NCBI GenBank assembly: GCA_019671135.1
Contig: JAHRHY010000007.1
Location: forward strand, 1,488,001 to 1,552,000
Length of the DNA: 64,000 nt
DNA from: Linnemannia hyalina
Taxonomy: Eukaryota; Mortierellomycota; Mortierellomycetes; Mortierellales; Mortierellaceae
Direction: 5' to 3'
Position 1 is the stretch's first letter; every line of letters starts with the position of its first letter. This document shows, piece after piece, positions 9,243-20,319 of the stretch. The notes beneath the pieces were generated by a model. It searched no databases and was not told where the DNA came from. It worked only from the letters and a program-made list of their open reading frames with translations. A program made the translations under genes and the position numbers.

Positions 9243-12200
9243 AACTAGACTACCTCACCTCCGCCGAAAACGGAGTCTCAATTATCCCAGTGATGTCTTT
9301 TGACAGTCGAATGGATAGAAGCTCAATCTTTCTCTTCCTCATCATCCTGTTTCTTCCGTTTGCCTTTGGTCACCTTTTTTTCTCCCTTGCCCTTCCCCTT
9401 TGCGTGTCTCTCTCGAACCCATACCACCAGCCGCCGTTTCTTGCTGAGACGCCACCAGTGCCAGAGCGAGTTCGCTGAGGCGCAGTGAACGGAAACACCA
9501 TGCCCTCCACTCTATTTGCTGAGCGTGACGTCGGGGGCGGGGCTTTGATAGTTTTTTTGCCACCTTCCCTTCGATTGTCAACTTTTAACCTACTTTCTTC
9601 TTGTACATTTGGCTCAAACCGCTGGACTCTTCAACCCTCTCAGCGCCTTAACTCAACTTATTGAAATCACTTGGACAAAACTGCAATATAGCAAAAGTAA
9701 ACCACCCTTTACCTAGCATTCCACTACACAACTTGACGCCTTCAACCCATACCCCCTTTCCACTTTTTTTCTTACTCTTCTTTCTAGCGCAGGCGAGGAG
9801 ATACCATTCGTTGGGGAGGCGCCAATTCTTCTTTCTTGTTCATTTTCGCATTGCAGTCTTGCGAATGCTGATAACCTCTTCACTTGATACTTTTGAGGGC
9901 AGGCGTATTCGGCGTTGGGTATGGTTCATTTTTCTTTTTCTCGTGGTGTCTCATTCCCTCACTTTTCAAGGCGACAAAAAGACTTGGACAGGAGGCGAGG
10001 CAGACGAGCTATGAGAGGGGTTTTGGTGCAAACAAAGACTTGCCATTGCGAAAGAGTTCACTCTTTCCTGTGTTGTTTGTCCTGAACTTCCCCTCATTGA
10101 CCCCCTCTTTGTCCCCACACCCAACCCGGGCACTTGCTGTTTACTCCCTGCAAAACTTTTTGATGACCCTCTCTTTCCTTGACTTCCAATTTTTGTGGTG
10201 CTTGCTGTTCGAGTGGGTTGGATCACTTCTGTTGCGAAAAGAAACTGAGAAAGATATGCCAACACAGATGGGATGAAGATGCGAAAGGGGAGCATCAATG
10301 GATGAACTGAGGACGAAGGGATGACAACTGTGATAAAAAATACTGAAGGGAATGTCCAGCGGAGAGGTAGGAAGGCCAGTGTAAGAAATCAGGGGTTTAC
10401 AAGTGATATGCCAAAGACGGAAGATGGAGCATCGAAAGGGATCATAAGAACTACGATACAGATGGGAAGGAGAGTGGGAATCGCAATATTGACACGAGAA
10501 AGCGGCATCACGAAAATGAAGCAATGACAGATGGTACGTAAAATATAAAAGTTTAAGCAGCATGGAACTGATGCGCGATCAAAAAAAAGGAAATGAAAAG
10601 GGAAAGAAGACTCAAGACTCAAAAATCAAGTCCAAAACACAATAAAACAATAACGACACGAAGCGTGCCGTGACCATTGATCGGAAAAGAAAGGTGAAAC
10701 GGTCAGTGAGAGCTATCATCAGGAAGAAAATAAAGAATAAAAGGGTAGACGCGTAGGCGGAGAGCACAAAGTGAGTCCTTACGTTTAGGTGGGGATGGTG
10801 GCCGCTTTGGTTACTCGCTCTTCCATGGGGGTTGTGAAGATATGATGGCGAGGTTTGATGAGGCGCCTGGCTCGCAAACTCCATGCGATGAGCCACCATG
10901 AAGGCATTTAGGATTGCGATGGAGCGTGTTGGCAGGATGGATTGTGCTTTAGGTAGACACACCGAGTAACAAAACGTGGTCACGGTATGGTTGCTTTGGA
11001 TCTATGGAAAGTTGAAGGGTTATTACCATGGGTCAGGTTAGTGAGGTGATGATGAGAACAACGTGGAAGCCGCAATAGTTTTAGTGGCGCAGGTTTCGTT
11101 TCAATTATCACAATCCTCCTTGAAATCGAGATCTACCCTGTGGTTTGTCGTTTTCGCATCGCGTGGACAAGTCTATGACAAAGACAAAGTAGAGAATGAC
11201 CGGACAAACCATTATTATTAACTGCGGACAACGAACTTCCCAATTGCTGCGAGTGAATTACAGCTTGCGGAGAAAAAAAAATGAGGGGACGAAAAAGAAG
11301 AGGATGTAAACAATTTGCCAGAGGATGAGGGGGCTGGGTGGCCACAATAGCCGCAAACGGCTCTTGTTTTTTCTTTACACTTGTCGAGCTTCTGCTCTTC
11401 TCTTCCTTTCACCTGTCCTTGTTGTTCTTTTTCGGGGAGAATTCTGCCGATTTCAGTCAGCATGCATCGAAGGAATTTGTTTTGTTCTTACTCTTGGCTG
11501 AATGAACAGGTGGTAGACCATTATTGAGGAACGATGAAAACAAAACAAAACAAACGATGAATGACCGTTCAAGAGCCCAGTGGAAAAATTGCGAAGAAAG
11601 AAAGTGAGCCATCGATGGTTTTTATTTCGAGACTGTGCAAGAAGTTTTCAAGAAGGACCACAAAAGAACATTCAAGTCGAGTTGAGTCGAGCGGCCACTC
11701 TGAGAGAAAATCCCACTTCCTTGTCTTTACCCCTGGATAAAACGGATTTATTATCGGGTTACGGCAACGTTTTTTTGTTGTTTTCTGGATAAAGAAGGTT
11801 CGTGGAGTCTTCGTTTCGATGTCTACATCGCCCCAACTCCAAAAAAAAAACTTTCGAGAGCCCCTCTTCTTCTTCGTTTTCTTCTTCTTTTCGTCAGTAG
11901 GGGAACATCAACAGAACCTGCCAAGAAGGCGAGATCGAGAAGACAGAAGGAAAAAAAAAAAAAAGCGGGATAGGAAACAAAAAGAAAAAAAGATGAGAGC
12001 GGGCGTTTTGAGTTGGAGACCAATTATGGCACATAATGAGAGCATTTCTGACTACAAAGTCCTAAGAGCGAGAGGGTTTGGTATTCATATTACGGCGTAC
12101 TGTACCAGAGTAGGGTTCTGTCCTACATTGCTTTGTCAGAAAGGCCCTTTATTCGTTGTACTCGTGGCTATCGTTGTGTTCAGGTTTGGATTAATTCACA

Positions 12201-12988
12201 CCCCATTGCATCCTATAACCTTTTTTTTTCTCATTTCAAGGCTTGCAGAGGTATCAATGTTCATGTATTTATCCGCCCAATAGAACGTCAACTGCCTCCT
12301 CTCCGGGTACTCGGCTCCATCTGTAGTCTGAAGGGATAATGAATGTGCAAGATGAACATGAAAAGGTTGAAGAACGAAGGAATAGTAATGAACAGAAAGA
12401 GTGAGGAATAACAGGACTAAGGTGAGGTAAGAGGTAACGTAAGTGAATGATCGATGGTGAGAGAGAGTGAGAGATGGAGAGAAGGAGATGAGGAGGTAAG
12501 GTTCATTTTGCTCATGTTTTCCCACCTCATTTCTTGCGCCAGAGAACAAAGTTGAAGGAGAAAAAAGGAGAAAAAAAAAAACAGGTCGAAAAAAGACGCT
12601 ATTATTATCCATCCATTTCGGGAGTAGAAGCATCCAAAGTCAAAAGTGAGAGGTATCTGTACTGTCGAAGGGACAAACAGCTTCTCATCATCCCCATCCT
12701 CCGCCGGGTAGCCGGGATAACAATGAGTGGACCGAATCCTGGCTCCTCTCGTCTCAATTAAACACATAAAAGGATTGTCATTCCCCCTCTTCTTTCTATT
12801 TCTTCTTCGTCACTCCCTTACAGTCCTCCGTCCCTCCCTTTTAGCCCTCTCTGTCCCTCCTTCCCACCCTCCCTCATCTCTCCCCCTCCAGTCCTTTCTA
12901 GGATCCCTTCCACTCCTTTACCCTTCTATACCACATCCCCCCGCCTTCCCATCCCTCTGTCCTTCCCATCCCTCTGTCCTTCCTTGCC
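9243..12988. other. 3.7-kb gene-poor interval
   Basis: No ORF with convincing protein character was found. The stretch holds pyrimidine- and purine-rich tracts, a small hairpin right after the nuclease relic (9259-9275, CTCCG/CGGAG) and A-runs near 11950. One minus-strand segment (about 10990-10789) is open for 66 codons and bounded by good acceptor and donor sites (CATAG and GTAAGG), so it could be an isolated exon, but no partners were found. Long UTRs or non-coding transcripts are possible. Confidence 0.4.
12770..12985 (+). promoter_or_regulatory. Polypyrimidine tract upstream of the carboxylesterase start
   Basis: About 215 bp of almost pure C/T, including tandem CCTTCCCATCCCTCTGT units at 12948-12980, ends just before the ATG at 12989. 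CT-rich stretches just upstream of starts are common in highly expressed filamentous fungal genes, and this gene's strongly C-ending codons fit that. The role is inferred. Confidence 0.4.
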
Positions 12989-15242
12989 ATGAAGACCTTC
13001 ACCCTCTCCTGCCTCATGGCAGCAGCCTCTCTCCAGGCCGTCTTTGCCCAGGTCTTGATCGCCCCCGAGACCGACATGAACTCGACCGTTATCCCTGACA
13101 CCAACACCACCACCACCACCACCACCACTGCCGCAGCATCCCGTCTCGCTGCCGCCCCTACCCCCACTATTTTGAACAGTGTCCAGGTCTTGGTCGACAA
13201 CAACCTGGAGGTCGGTGGTGCTAACTTCCCCTTCATCTACCTCACTGAGCAGCGCGTCGCTTTCTTCGGCGCTGCCTCCTGCAGTAAGCTCGGTGAGCTC
13301 CTCTACGCTGCCCAGAGTCGCTCCTTGCCCGCCGTCCAGAAGATGTTGAATCAGGTCGCCCCTAGCGTCAGCGAGTTCTGGATTGACACCGGTGCCAGCG
13401 ACTCTCGCCACGTCACCAGTTGTGACACTTTGGTCATGAAGGATGGCAAGGCCACCATCAAGACCGGTGGCTCTTGCTTGCGTCTCCTCCCCTCGCTCTG
13501 CTCGAACATCAACGTCTCGGGTAAGGTCACCGTCCAGACCAGCCTCGGTCGTGTCACTGGTGCTCGTGATGCCATGGGTTTCCGTTTCCAGGGTATCCGT
13601 TACGCCCAAGCTCCCGTCGGCAACTTGCGTTTCGCTGCCCCTGTCCCTGTCACCACCAAGTGGCTCAGCGCTGTCGATGCCACCACTGCCGGCAACAAGT
13701 GCCCCCAGTTGGGCGATGTTCCCGGTGGTAACGAGGACTGCTTGTTTTTGAACGTCTTCACCCCCATTCTCAATGCTGAGGAAAAGAACCTCTTGCCCGT
13801 TATGTTCTAGTAAGACTGAAGCCCTGAAGCGAGCGACAAATGCCGCGCGCAGTTTGCTCTTCTGTGATTTGTTGTTCTTTGGCATTTGGGAAGTACTCTC
13901 GTGGTGGTGCAAGTCTACTAATCAAAACGTTATCTTATTCTAATTACAAACAATAACAAACAGCCTGCACGGAGGTTCCTTCACCACTGGTACCGGCTCC
14001 GACCCCGCTTTCAACCCCGCCAACATGGCCTCCCGTGGCCAGGTTGTCGTTGTCACCATCAACTACCGTCTCGGTCTCCTCGGTTTCTTGGAGCGTGTCG
14101 ATGCAGGTATCAGCCGCTCGACTCTCCCCGGAAACCAGGGTGTCCGTGATATGCTCGTTGCCTTGAAGTGGGTCCAGGACAACATTGCCAGCTTCGGTGG
14201 TGACAAGTCCAAGGTCACCGTCTTTGGTGAGTCTGCTGGTGGTCACGCCGTCCGCACGCTTTTGTCTATGCCTGTTGCCGCCAAGGGTCTTTTCCGCGCT
14301 GCCATTGCCCAGTCCGACCCCATCGATCTTCCCTTCAACAACGTCAAGACTGCTTCCACTGTTGTCGGCGGTGGTGCTATGACTCTCCTTAACTGTGCCG
14401 ATCTTGCCTGCATGCGCTCCAAGACCGTCGATGAGCTCTTGGCTGCCCAGAACACCATTGTTTCCCAGGCCATTGCCCATGCCCCTGAGGAGTCCTTCCT
14501 CGAGTTGATCAAGCCCGCCGTGGACGGTATCCTCATCTTCAACAACTTTGACCAATTGATTGCTGGCAAGAACGGTGGCTTCGTCAAGGTCCCAATGATA
14601 ATCGGAACCATGAAGAACGAGGCCAACGGTTTCCTCCCCAGCTTGGGTCAGTCCACCCCCATGCCTGCCACTGTCATGGGCGCCACTTTGGCCACCATTC
14701 TCGGCTACCAGCGCGCCATGATCACCATTGGCTACGGCTTGTACCCCATCGATGGCTCCAACCCCGATGGTACCCGCGAGGCTGAGGGTCTCTTTTCCTC
14801 TGACTACCTCTGGGTTTGCCCCACTCAGTTCATTGCCAAGGCCTACGCTGCTACCAACACCCCCGTCTACCAGTACCAGTTCCAGCGCGGTTACAACCCC
14901 AACCGTCCCGCCGACGATATCTGCGCCACCCACGTTTGCCACGGTGACGATGTTGCCCTTGTCTTTGCCAGCCCTTCGCTCATGAACAACGCCACGACCT
15001 ACCCCTGGACCGCTGCCGATGCTGCCCTCTCCAGAACCGTCATGGACCGCTGGACCGCCTTTGCCGTCAGTGGCGGCAACCCCAACCCTGCTGGCGACAG
15101 CAGCCCTGCCTGGCCCCAGTACGATGGCAGCGCCCAGAGCATCTACATGTTCGACACCACTAACACTGTCTCGACTGGCGGTATCCGTCCCCAGTTCTGT
15201 GGATTCATGGACCAGGCCCTCCACTACGACTTCCAGCTCTAA
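12989..15242 (+). CDS. Secreted type-B carboxylesterase/lipase
   Basis: Two exons (12989-13809, 13964-15242) give 699 residues. A signal peptide ends around ALQAVFAQ (residues 1-20), followed by a Thr-rich stretch. The alpha/beta-hydrolase part begins near residue 178 (VTVQTSLGRVTGAR, RFQGIRYAQAPVGNLRF). Its EDCLFLNV motif is near 249, the nucleophile elbow GESAGG near 363, an acidic residue in GTMKNEANGF near 492, and the catalytic His in CHGDD near 599. It should hydrolyse ester bonds of lipids or other esters outside the cell. An extension of about 150 residues between signal peptide and hydrolase domain (two cysteine pairs; EFWIDTGASDSRHVTSCDTL) is longer than in most family members and I do not recognise it; it may bind substrate or cell wall. 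The intron splits the Tyr codon before LHGGS. Confidence 0.95.
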
Positions 15243-15763
15243 GCAAAAATAATAATAAGAGAGAATCGCACCATCATCACTCACTTCTGCACATATCCTC
15301 CTTTTCATCTAAACTGTTAATGCATGAAAATAAATATTTCAAACTCGTAGCTGGGCTACGCTTTTTTCAATGAATGACCTTGGGCTTGAATAGGGGATGG
15401 GGTTAGAGGAAGGCGGGGCGATCGCTTGTACAGCGCAGCCAGTCGTGTGCACAAATCGAGTGCGTTAGAAACAAGAGAGAGGTTTCCGCTGCACTTTTGG
15501 TCCACACACATAAAGTCAACATAACCACGGACACCACAACAACAACCACAACAACAACAACAGCAACAACACGCCAACAACCACACAACTCTGATCATCT
15601 GCCGCCTTGGTTCAAAGAAACGCCAGATTCGGGATCAACTCTTTTTTTCATAACAGCCAGCGTCTAGAAGAAAAGAGAGATCAATCAGGAACACCAGCAA
15701 ACAATAACCAGCAAACAAAGCATCCATCAACACATCCAGCAGCAGGAACCCGAGTTAGCTTCT
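15243..15763. other. Intergenic region with a CAA-rich simple repeat
   Basis: Contains an imperfect (CAA)n tract at about 15530-15585 and otherwise unremarkable AT-rich sequence. It separates the carboxylesterase 3' end from the BRE1 start. No gene recognised. Confidence 0.5.
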
Positions 15764-18700
15764 ATGGACGATAGGAGCAATCGGAAGCGCAGACTTACAG
15801 ACGACGTAGGCCCACCCTTCACATCGTCGTCTTCATCGGCAGGAGCTAGTGGTCCGGCCACCAACGGATCGCCTGCACCCATTACCTCTACAACCAATAC
15901 CAAGCGCCAGTTCACTGGGAGTGGGAGCGGGAGTGTCAGTCCACAGAATGTTGGCAAGGAGGATACCGAAACCATGACCGCTGCCGAGGTGAGGATGGGC
16001 GTTGCACTTGGGATACACATTGCTGTCATATGGGCTATCAGATTGTTCCTTGTTGTTTTTGTGGTTCAGAAATGTGAAGGACATGGCTCTTAACAAGTCA
16101 AGTTTTTGTTTTTCGATTGCGTCTATGGGTGTGATATAGGAAGTGCTGCTGAACTTTCAGAAAGAAGCCATCTGGCGTCAGATTCAGGAATACAAGCGCG
16201 AAAACGTGAGGGCACATGAACGTATAGAACGACTGAAGGATCATCAGGTTGGCTATGATGAGCGTCTTTCAGAATTAGACTCGCATTGGAGCAAGGTAAC
16301 AATTCCGTCTTGTGTTTATTCACGAGTGCAAGATATCGATGCGAGAGCAATGCGTGCCGCGAAGAAACTATTGAGACTTACTCTTTCTCTCTTCAACAAC
16401 ATAGCTGCTGGAGGATTTGCGGACGATAATTTCGCGATCTCGGATGGGAGTCGATCCAGCTGGTATGGCCGTGAAAGGTACTGAATTCGAAGGACACTGA
16501 TCGCATCCTAGGACAATCACAAGTACAGCAACACTGGCGATACTCGCTGACTCGATTATTTTCTTTTGCTGCGTTATGAATAGAGGGGAGCGGTCTTGCA
16601 TCGGCTATACAGCATACACCAGCCGAGGAATCTGAATCTCAGGAAATCAGGGAACTCACGGAGGAGTCGGTCAAGAAGTCGGTCGAGAAACGCTCGCGAT
16701 CAACCAAGGACTTGGCTCTGAAGCTCCTGCATATGGTTGAGGCCTGGTCTGAAAAGCGCGATCGGTTCTGGAGTTCACTCCAAGCAGGTACTTGATCTGC
16801 AGCAACTGTCGCGTGTTGAACACCTACAAATATGACCTACCTTTGCATCCCATATTAACCCCGGAGAGCTCTCTTCCATATGGTGCAATGCAGATTCGTC
16901 TGTTCAAGGAAGCAGGACAGTGCAACTGTTGAGCCAGACGCATGAAGCCCTTATTCAGCAACACAAGAAGGGCAGGACTGCGATCGATCAATTGCAGGCG
17001 CAGTGTCACGAGTATTCCGACCGAGTGCTTCGACTCAAGAATGAGCTCCAGATGACCAAGCATAGGCTGGAAGAAAAGTCAGGGGAACTGGACCATTCCA
17101 AGGACAGGCTGCGGAGAATGCATCGGACAATGGAGCGGGAGAAGAGCGCGTCGATGTTAGGAGCAGCTGCCGACTATGGTGCCGGCGTCGACTTTGGCTT
17201 GACAAGTGTGTCACTCTTGGGAGATATGAGCGAGGCCACCAGGGACGAGTTGCTGCAATGCCGGAGGCTTGCCATCTCACGTCAGACCGAGGTCGACGAG
17301 ATGAAGGGGCAAGACACGCAGTTGCGGGAGGAGGTTGAAAAGACACGCGCTCAATTGGGACATATGTCAGAGGAGAAAATCCAGGATTCTCAACATGTCA
17401 AAGCTCTACTGGTGCAGATGCAGTCTGTACGTCACGAGTCCGAGTTCTATCGAAGCGAGGTTCTGCGGTTGAGATCGGATCTAGATGATCTCCATTCCAG
17501 TCGGCGCAAGTTTGTGGACACGCTCGAAAACGAGGAAAAGAACCGGAGAGCGGCATTGGAGGCAGAGCTGAAGAAGCTGGAGAGCGATATTTCACGCGTT
17601 CGGGATAGCCGAGACCGGTTCCAGCAGATGTACGAGAACCGCTGTACCAAGGACGATTATGAGATGCAGCAGAACCAGGAGATTCGCAAAATCGCCAATA
17701 CGCGGAAGGTATGTTGTGTCTGTTGATTGTTCACCCAATGTGATTACTGTATTGCGAACCAGGAGATCTATGAAATTCACAATGCTGATGATATGATTTT
17801 GGTGGCGCTACACGTAGGATCGTATAACATCGCTGACGGCGGATATCCAACGACTCCAGACAATGCTGGTGGCTAACTCAGATGATTGGGAGAGCTACGC
17901 GTTTTATCTGAAGGGACCTAGCGATCACGCTGCACTCAAGGACCTTCGGGACAGTCTCAAGGCTGCAGACGAGCACATCGCAAATCTGCGGATGGAACTC
18001 GACACATCCAAGGAAGTGGCGCAACAAGTCCGCGGGTATGCAGCCGTGAAGGAGTCTGAGACGCAATTGAAGGATCAGGTGGCTACACTGTCGGCAAGGA
18101 TTGCCGAGTTGGACAACGTCGTCGGTTCTGGGGCCAAAGAGAATGTGAAGTCATTGGTGGCTACACTGGAGAATAAGGAGGCGAATTTGCGGAGATTGGA
18201 GCTCAAGGTTCAAGCACACGAGGCGGTTCAAGTCCCACTGTTGAACGAGCTCCATACGGTTGCCACCGCCTGGGGTCTACTGGAGGAGGCTACATCCCGG
18301 AAAGCGATCGATCTGGCTCAGAAGGAGGATTTGATTTTCAAGCTATTGTCGGACAAGACGCGACAGGAGTCCAAGTGTACGCATCTTGTGCGCGCTAAGG
18401 AGCAGAGCTCCAATATGACGGCCGTCATGAAGCGACAGTCGGACATGCAGCTAGAGCAGATTCAGAGACTCGAGGAGCGGGAGAAAGCTTTGGGTGTCCA
18501 GATGGTATGTCTTGTTGTTTCTGTGTCTATTTCTAGTAGGCCTAGTAATTCACTCCCTACTGTTTAAGCTAATTCATTTACTAAGACTAACCACTCATGT
18601 TCCCATCATTCCCCCCAAAACGCCTTAGGTTACGTTCGAGAAGGACCAGACGGTGCTGAGTACGGAGGTCATTGTCCACAAGACAAAGCTCCAAGAACTG

Positions 18701-19114
18701 ACTCAGCACAACGCTGGATTCAAGGAGAAGTTTACAAAGCAAGAGGAGCGTCTTGTAGAACTGCAAACGTTGCTCAAGGAGAGATCGGATGCGTATGAGA
18801 GCGAGGCCCAGGCACGGAAGAGATTGGCGGAGGAATCCGAGTCGATGAGGAAAAAGCTGGAGGAGCAGAACAAAAAGTCGGAGAGTTCGTTGTCTGGAGG
18901 CGAGTCATCCGAGGCGGCCAAGCAGGCGGCGCGATACCTGAAGCTGCTCAAGTGTCCGGCGTGCGATGTGAATTTCAAATCGCATGTCATTCTGCGATGC
19001 ATGCACGTCTTTTGCAAGAGCTGCATGGACAAGCAGATGGAGTATCGCCAGCGCAAGTGTCCCACCTGTCGCGAGAACTTTGGCGCCAAGGATGTGAAGG
19101 AAATTTATCTTTAG
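15764..19114 (+). CDS. BRE1: E3 ubiquitin ligase BRE1 (RNF20/40 type), histone H2B monoubiquitination
   Basis: Seven exons (15764-15988, 16140-16295, 16405-16477, 16584-16787, 16894-17708, 17818-18504, 18629-19114) splice in phase to 881 residues. The protein is almost all coiled coil between a Ser-rich N-terminus and a C-terminal C3HC4 RING (CPACDVNF, CMHVFCKSCMD, CPTCRENF). The layout, length and the ending EIYL are those of Bre1/RNF20. With Rad6, Bre1 monoubiquitinates histone H2B during transcription, a step needed for Dot1 and COMPASS methylation. Introns are 70-150 bp with standard GT-AG ends. The Ser/Pro-rich lead (residues 1-75) is probably disordered. NAP1 and a nucleolar FKBP, both histone chaperones, are encoded elsewhere in the window but are not clustered with it. 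Confidence 0.96.
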
Positions 19115-20319
19115 GACGGAGTGTGGGGTGAGAGGGCAGACGGATAGAAGAAGTTGGTGGAGTGTGCGTCAAGATTGTAGTTTGCCGTTCGTTTTTTTTT
19201 TTTTTTTGCCTTGTTTATTTTTGTTGTTGTAGATCGGTGCGACATGGATGGACCCTGCATTGGAGGGAGGAAGAAAGAGACCGTTGCTGTTTCGTTTCTT
19301 TTTTTGTCAGATCGTGTTGCTCTTTTGACACCGCCTCGACTATTGTCCATGGGCACATTTTTTTTTGATGATGTATAACAATTCGTAGTTCTCACATAAA
19401 TCAGGTACAATGGGTGCCCTCATGAAACAAGAGGCACCGGCCAGTTTGACGCCCCTTGATTTTTTTATTGTTTACCGTGTGTGTGCCTGCCGGGTGAACA
19501 AGCAGGGAGGGAAGAAGGAGATGGAAAGAGAGAGAAAAAGAAAGGTCAAGGGGAAAGAAAAGAACGACGAGTGAGAGAAGAGAAAGGAGAAAGGAAGGAG
19601 AGAAGGAAGGAAGGAAGGGGATGGATAAGAATGAGGGAGAGAAGGGGGTCAATTGGTGCAGAAAAGATGGACAGGTGGTTGGGAGTGTGTGTATGGGCAG
19701 GCTCAGCTTGTTGGTTTATGGTCGCTGCTTTTAGTTTATGGTTGCTGTTTTTGGTGGATGGAGAAGGGACTCGCTCGAGGAAAAAAAAAAGAGATAATTG
19801 CTCTCGTCGAAGGAAAGAGTGCTCACGGACAAAATAACACTCTTTTTACAGCGAAGAGATGAGAGCGACTCAGAGATGAGAGTCCAGTTGAGGCAGGTAT
19901 ATTATTGAAGAATTGGCTTGGAGAAAGGCTGGCTGGCTGGCAGAGGGACAGGGAAGGTGGGGGATGCACGCCATTGTGTCTCTCACTCTGTCTTTGCCCA
20001 ACGTGTGGTTGCCTTTGAGTCCTATTACCCTTCCTGCGGCTCAGAACGGCACACAGAAACACACGCATTAGTGCTACACGGGTCTAGCACGACCAATTAA
20101 TAAATTACAGGTGGGACGGCTGGAGTGGCCATCATCTTTCTTTTCTTGACCTGTCATCTCTTTTCTTTTTCATCTCTTTCTTCCTCACGACTCCCCCACC
20201 ATCCCTTTTACTCACTCTTCCTCGTCCCCTCACTACTCACCTCTGTCCTTTACCCATTCTCTCTCTTCATCCAACCCCCACCACTACCACCCCCACATAC
20301 CCTACAACCCTTATTCACT
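19115..20319. other. Intergenic region, purine- and T-rich tracts
   Basis: Holds the BRE1 3' flank with T-runs (19193-19207), a GGAA/AGG-rich purine block (19500-19650) and a pyrimidine-rich stretch (20160-20300) just before the septin start. No coding exon or RNA gene was recognised. Confidence 0.5.

Noticed and set aside
9884..10276. 130-codon plus-strand ORF
   Set aside because: Composition is Phe/Ser/Leu-rich from pyrimidine tracts, with no domain, splice context or conservation signal.
11819..12283. 154-codon ORF with Lys-rich middle
   Set aside because: It arises from A-runs and T-runs in low-complexity DNA; no start context or recognisable domain.
13944..15308. 454-codon open frame antisense to the carboxylesterase
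   Set aside because: It mirrors the strong C-ending codon bias of the real gene, is Gly/Val-rich with no recognisable domain, and spans the sense exon.
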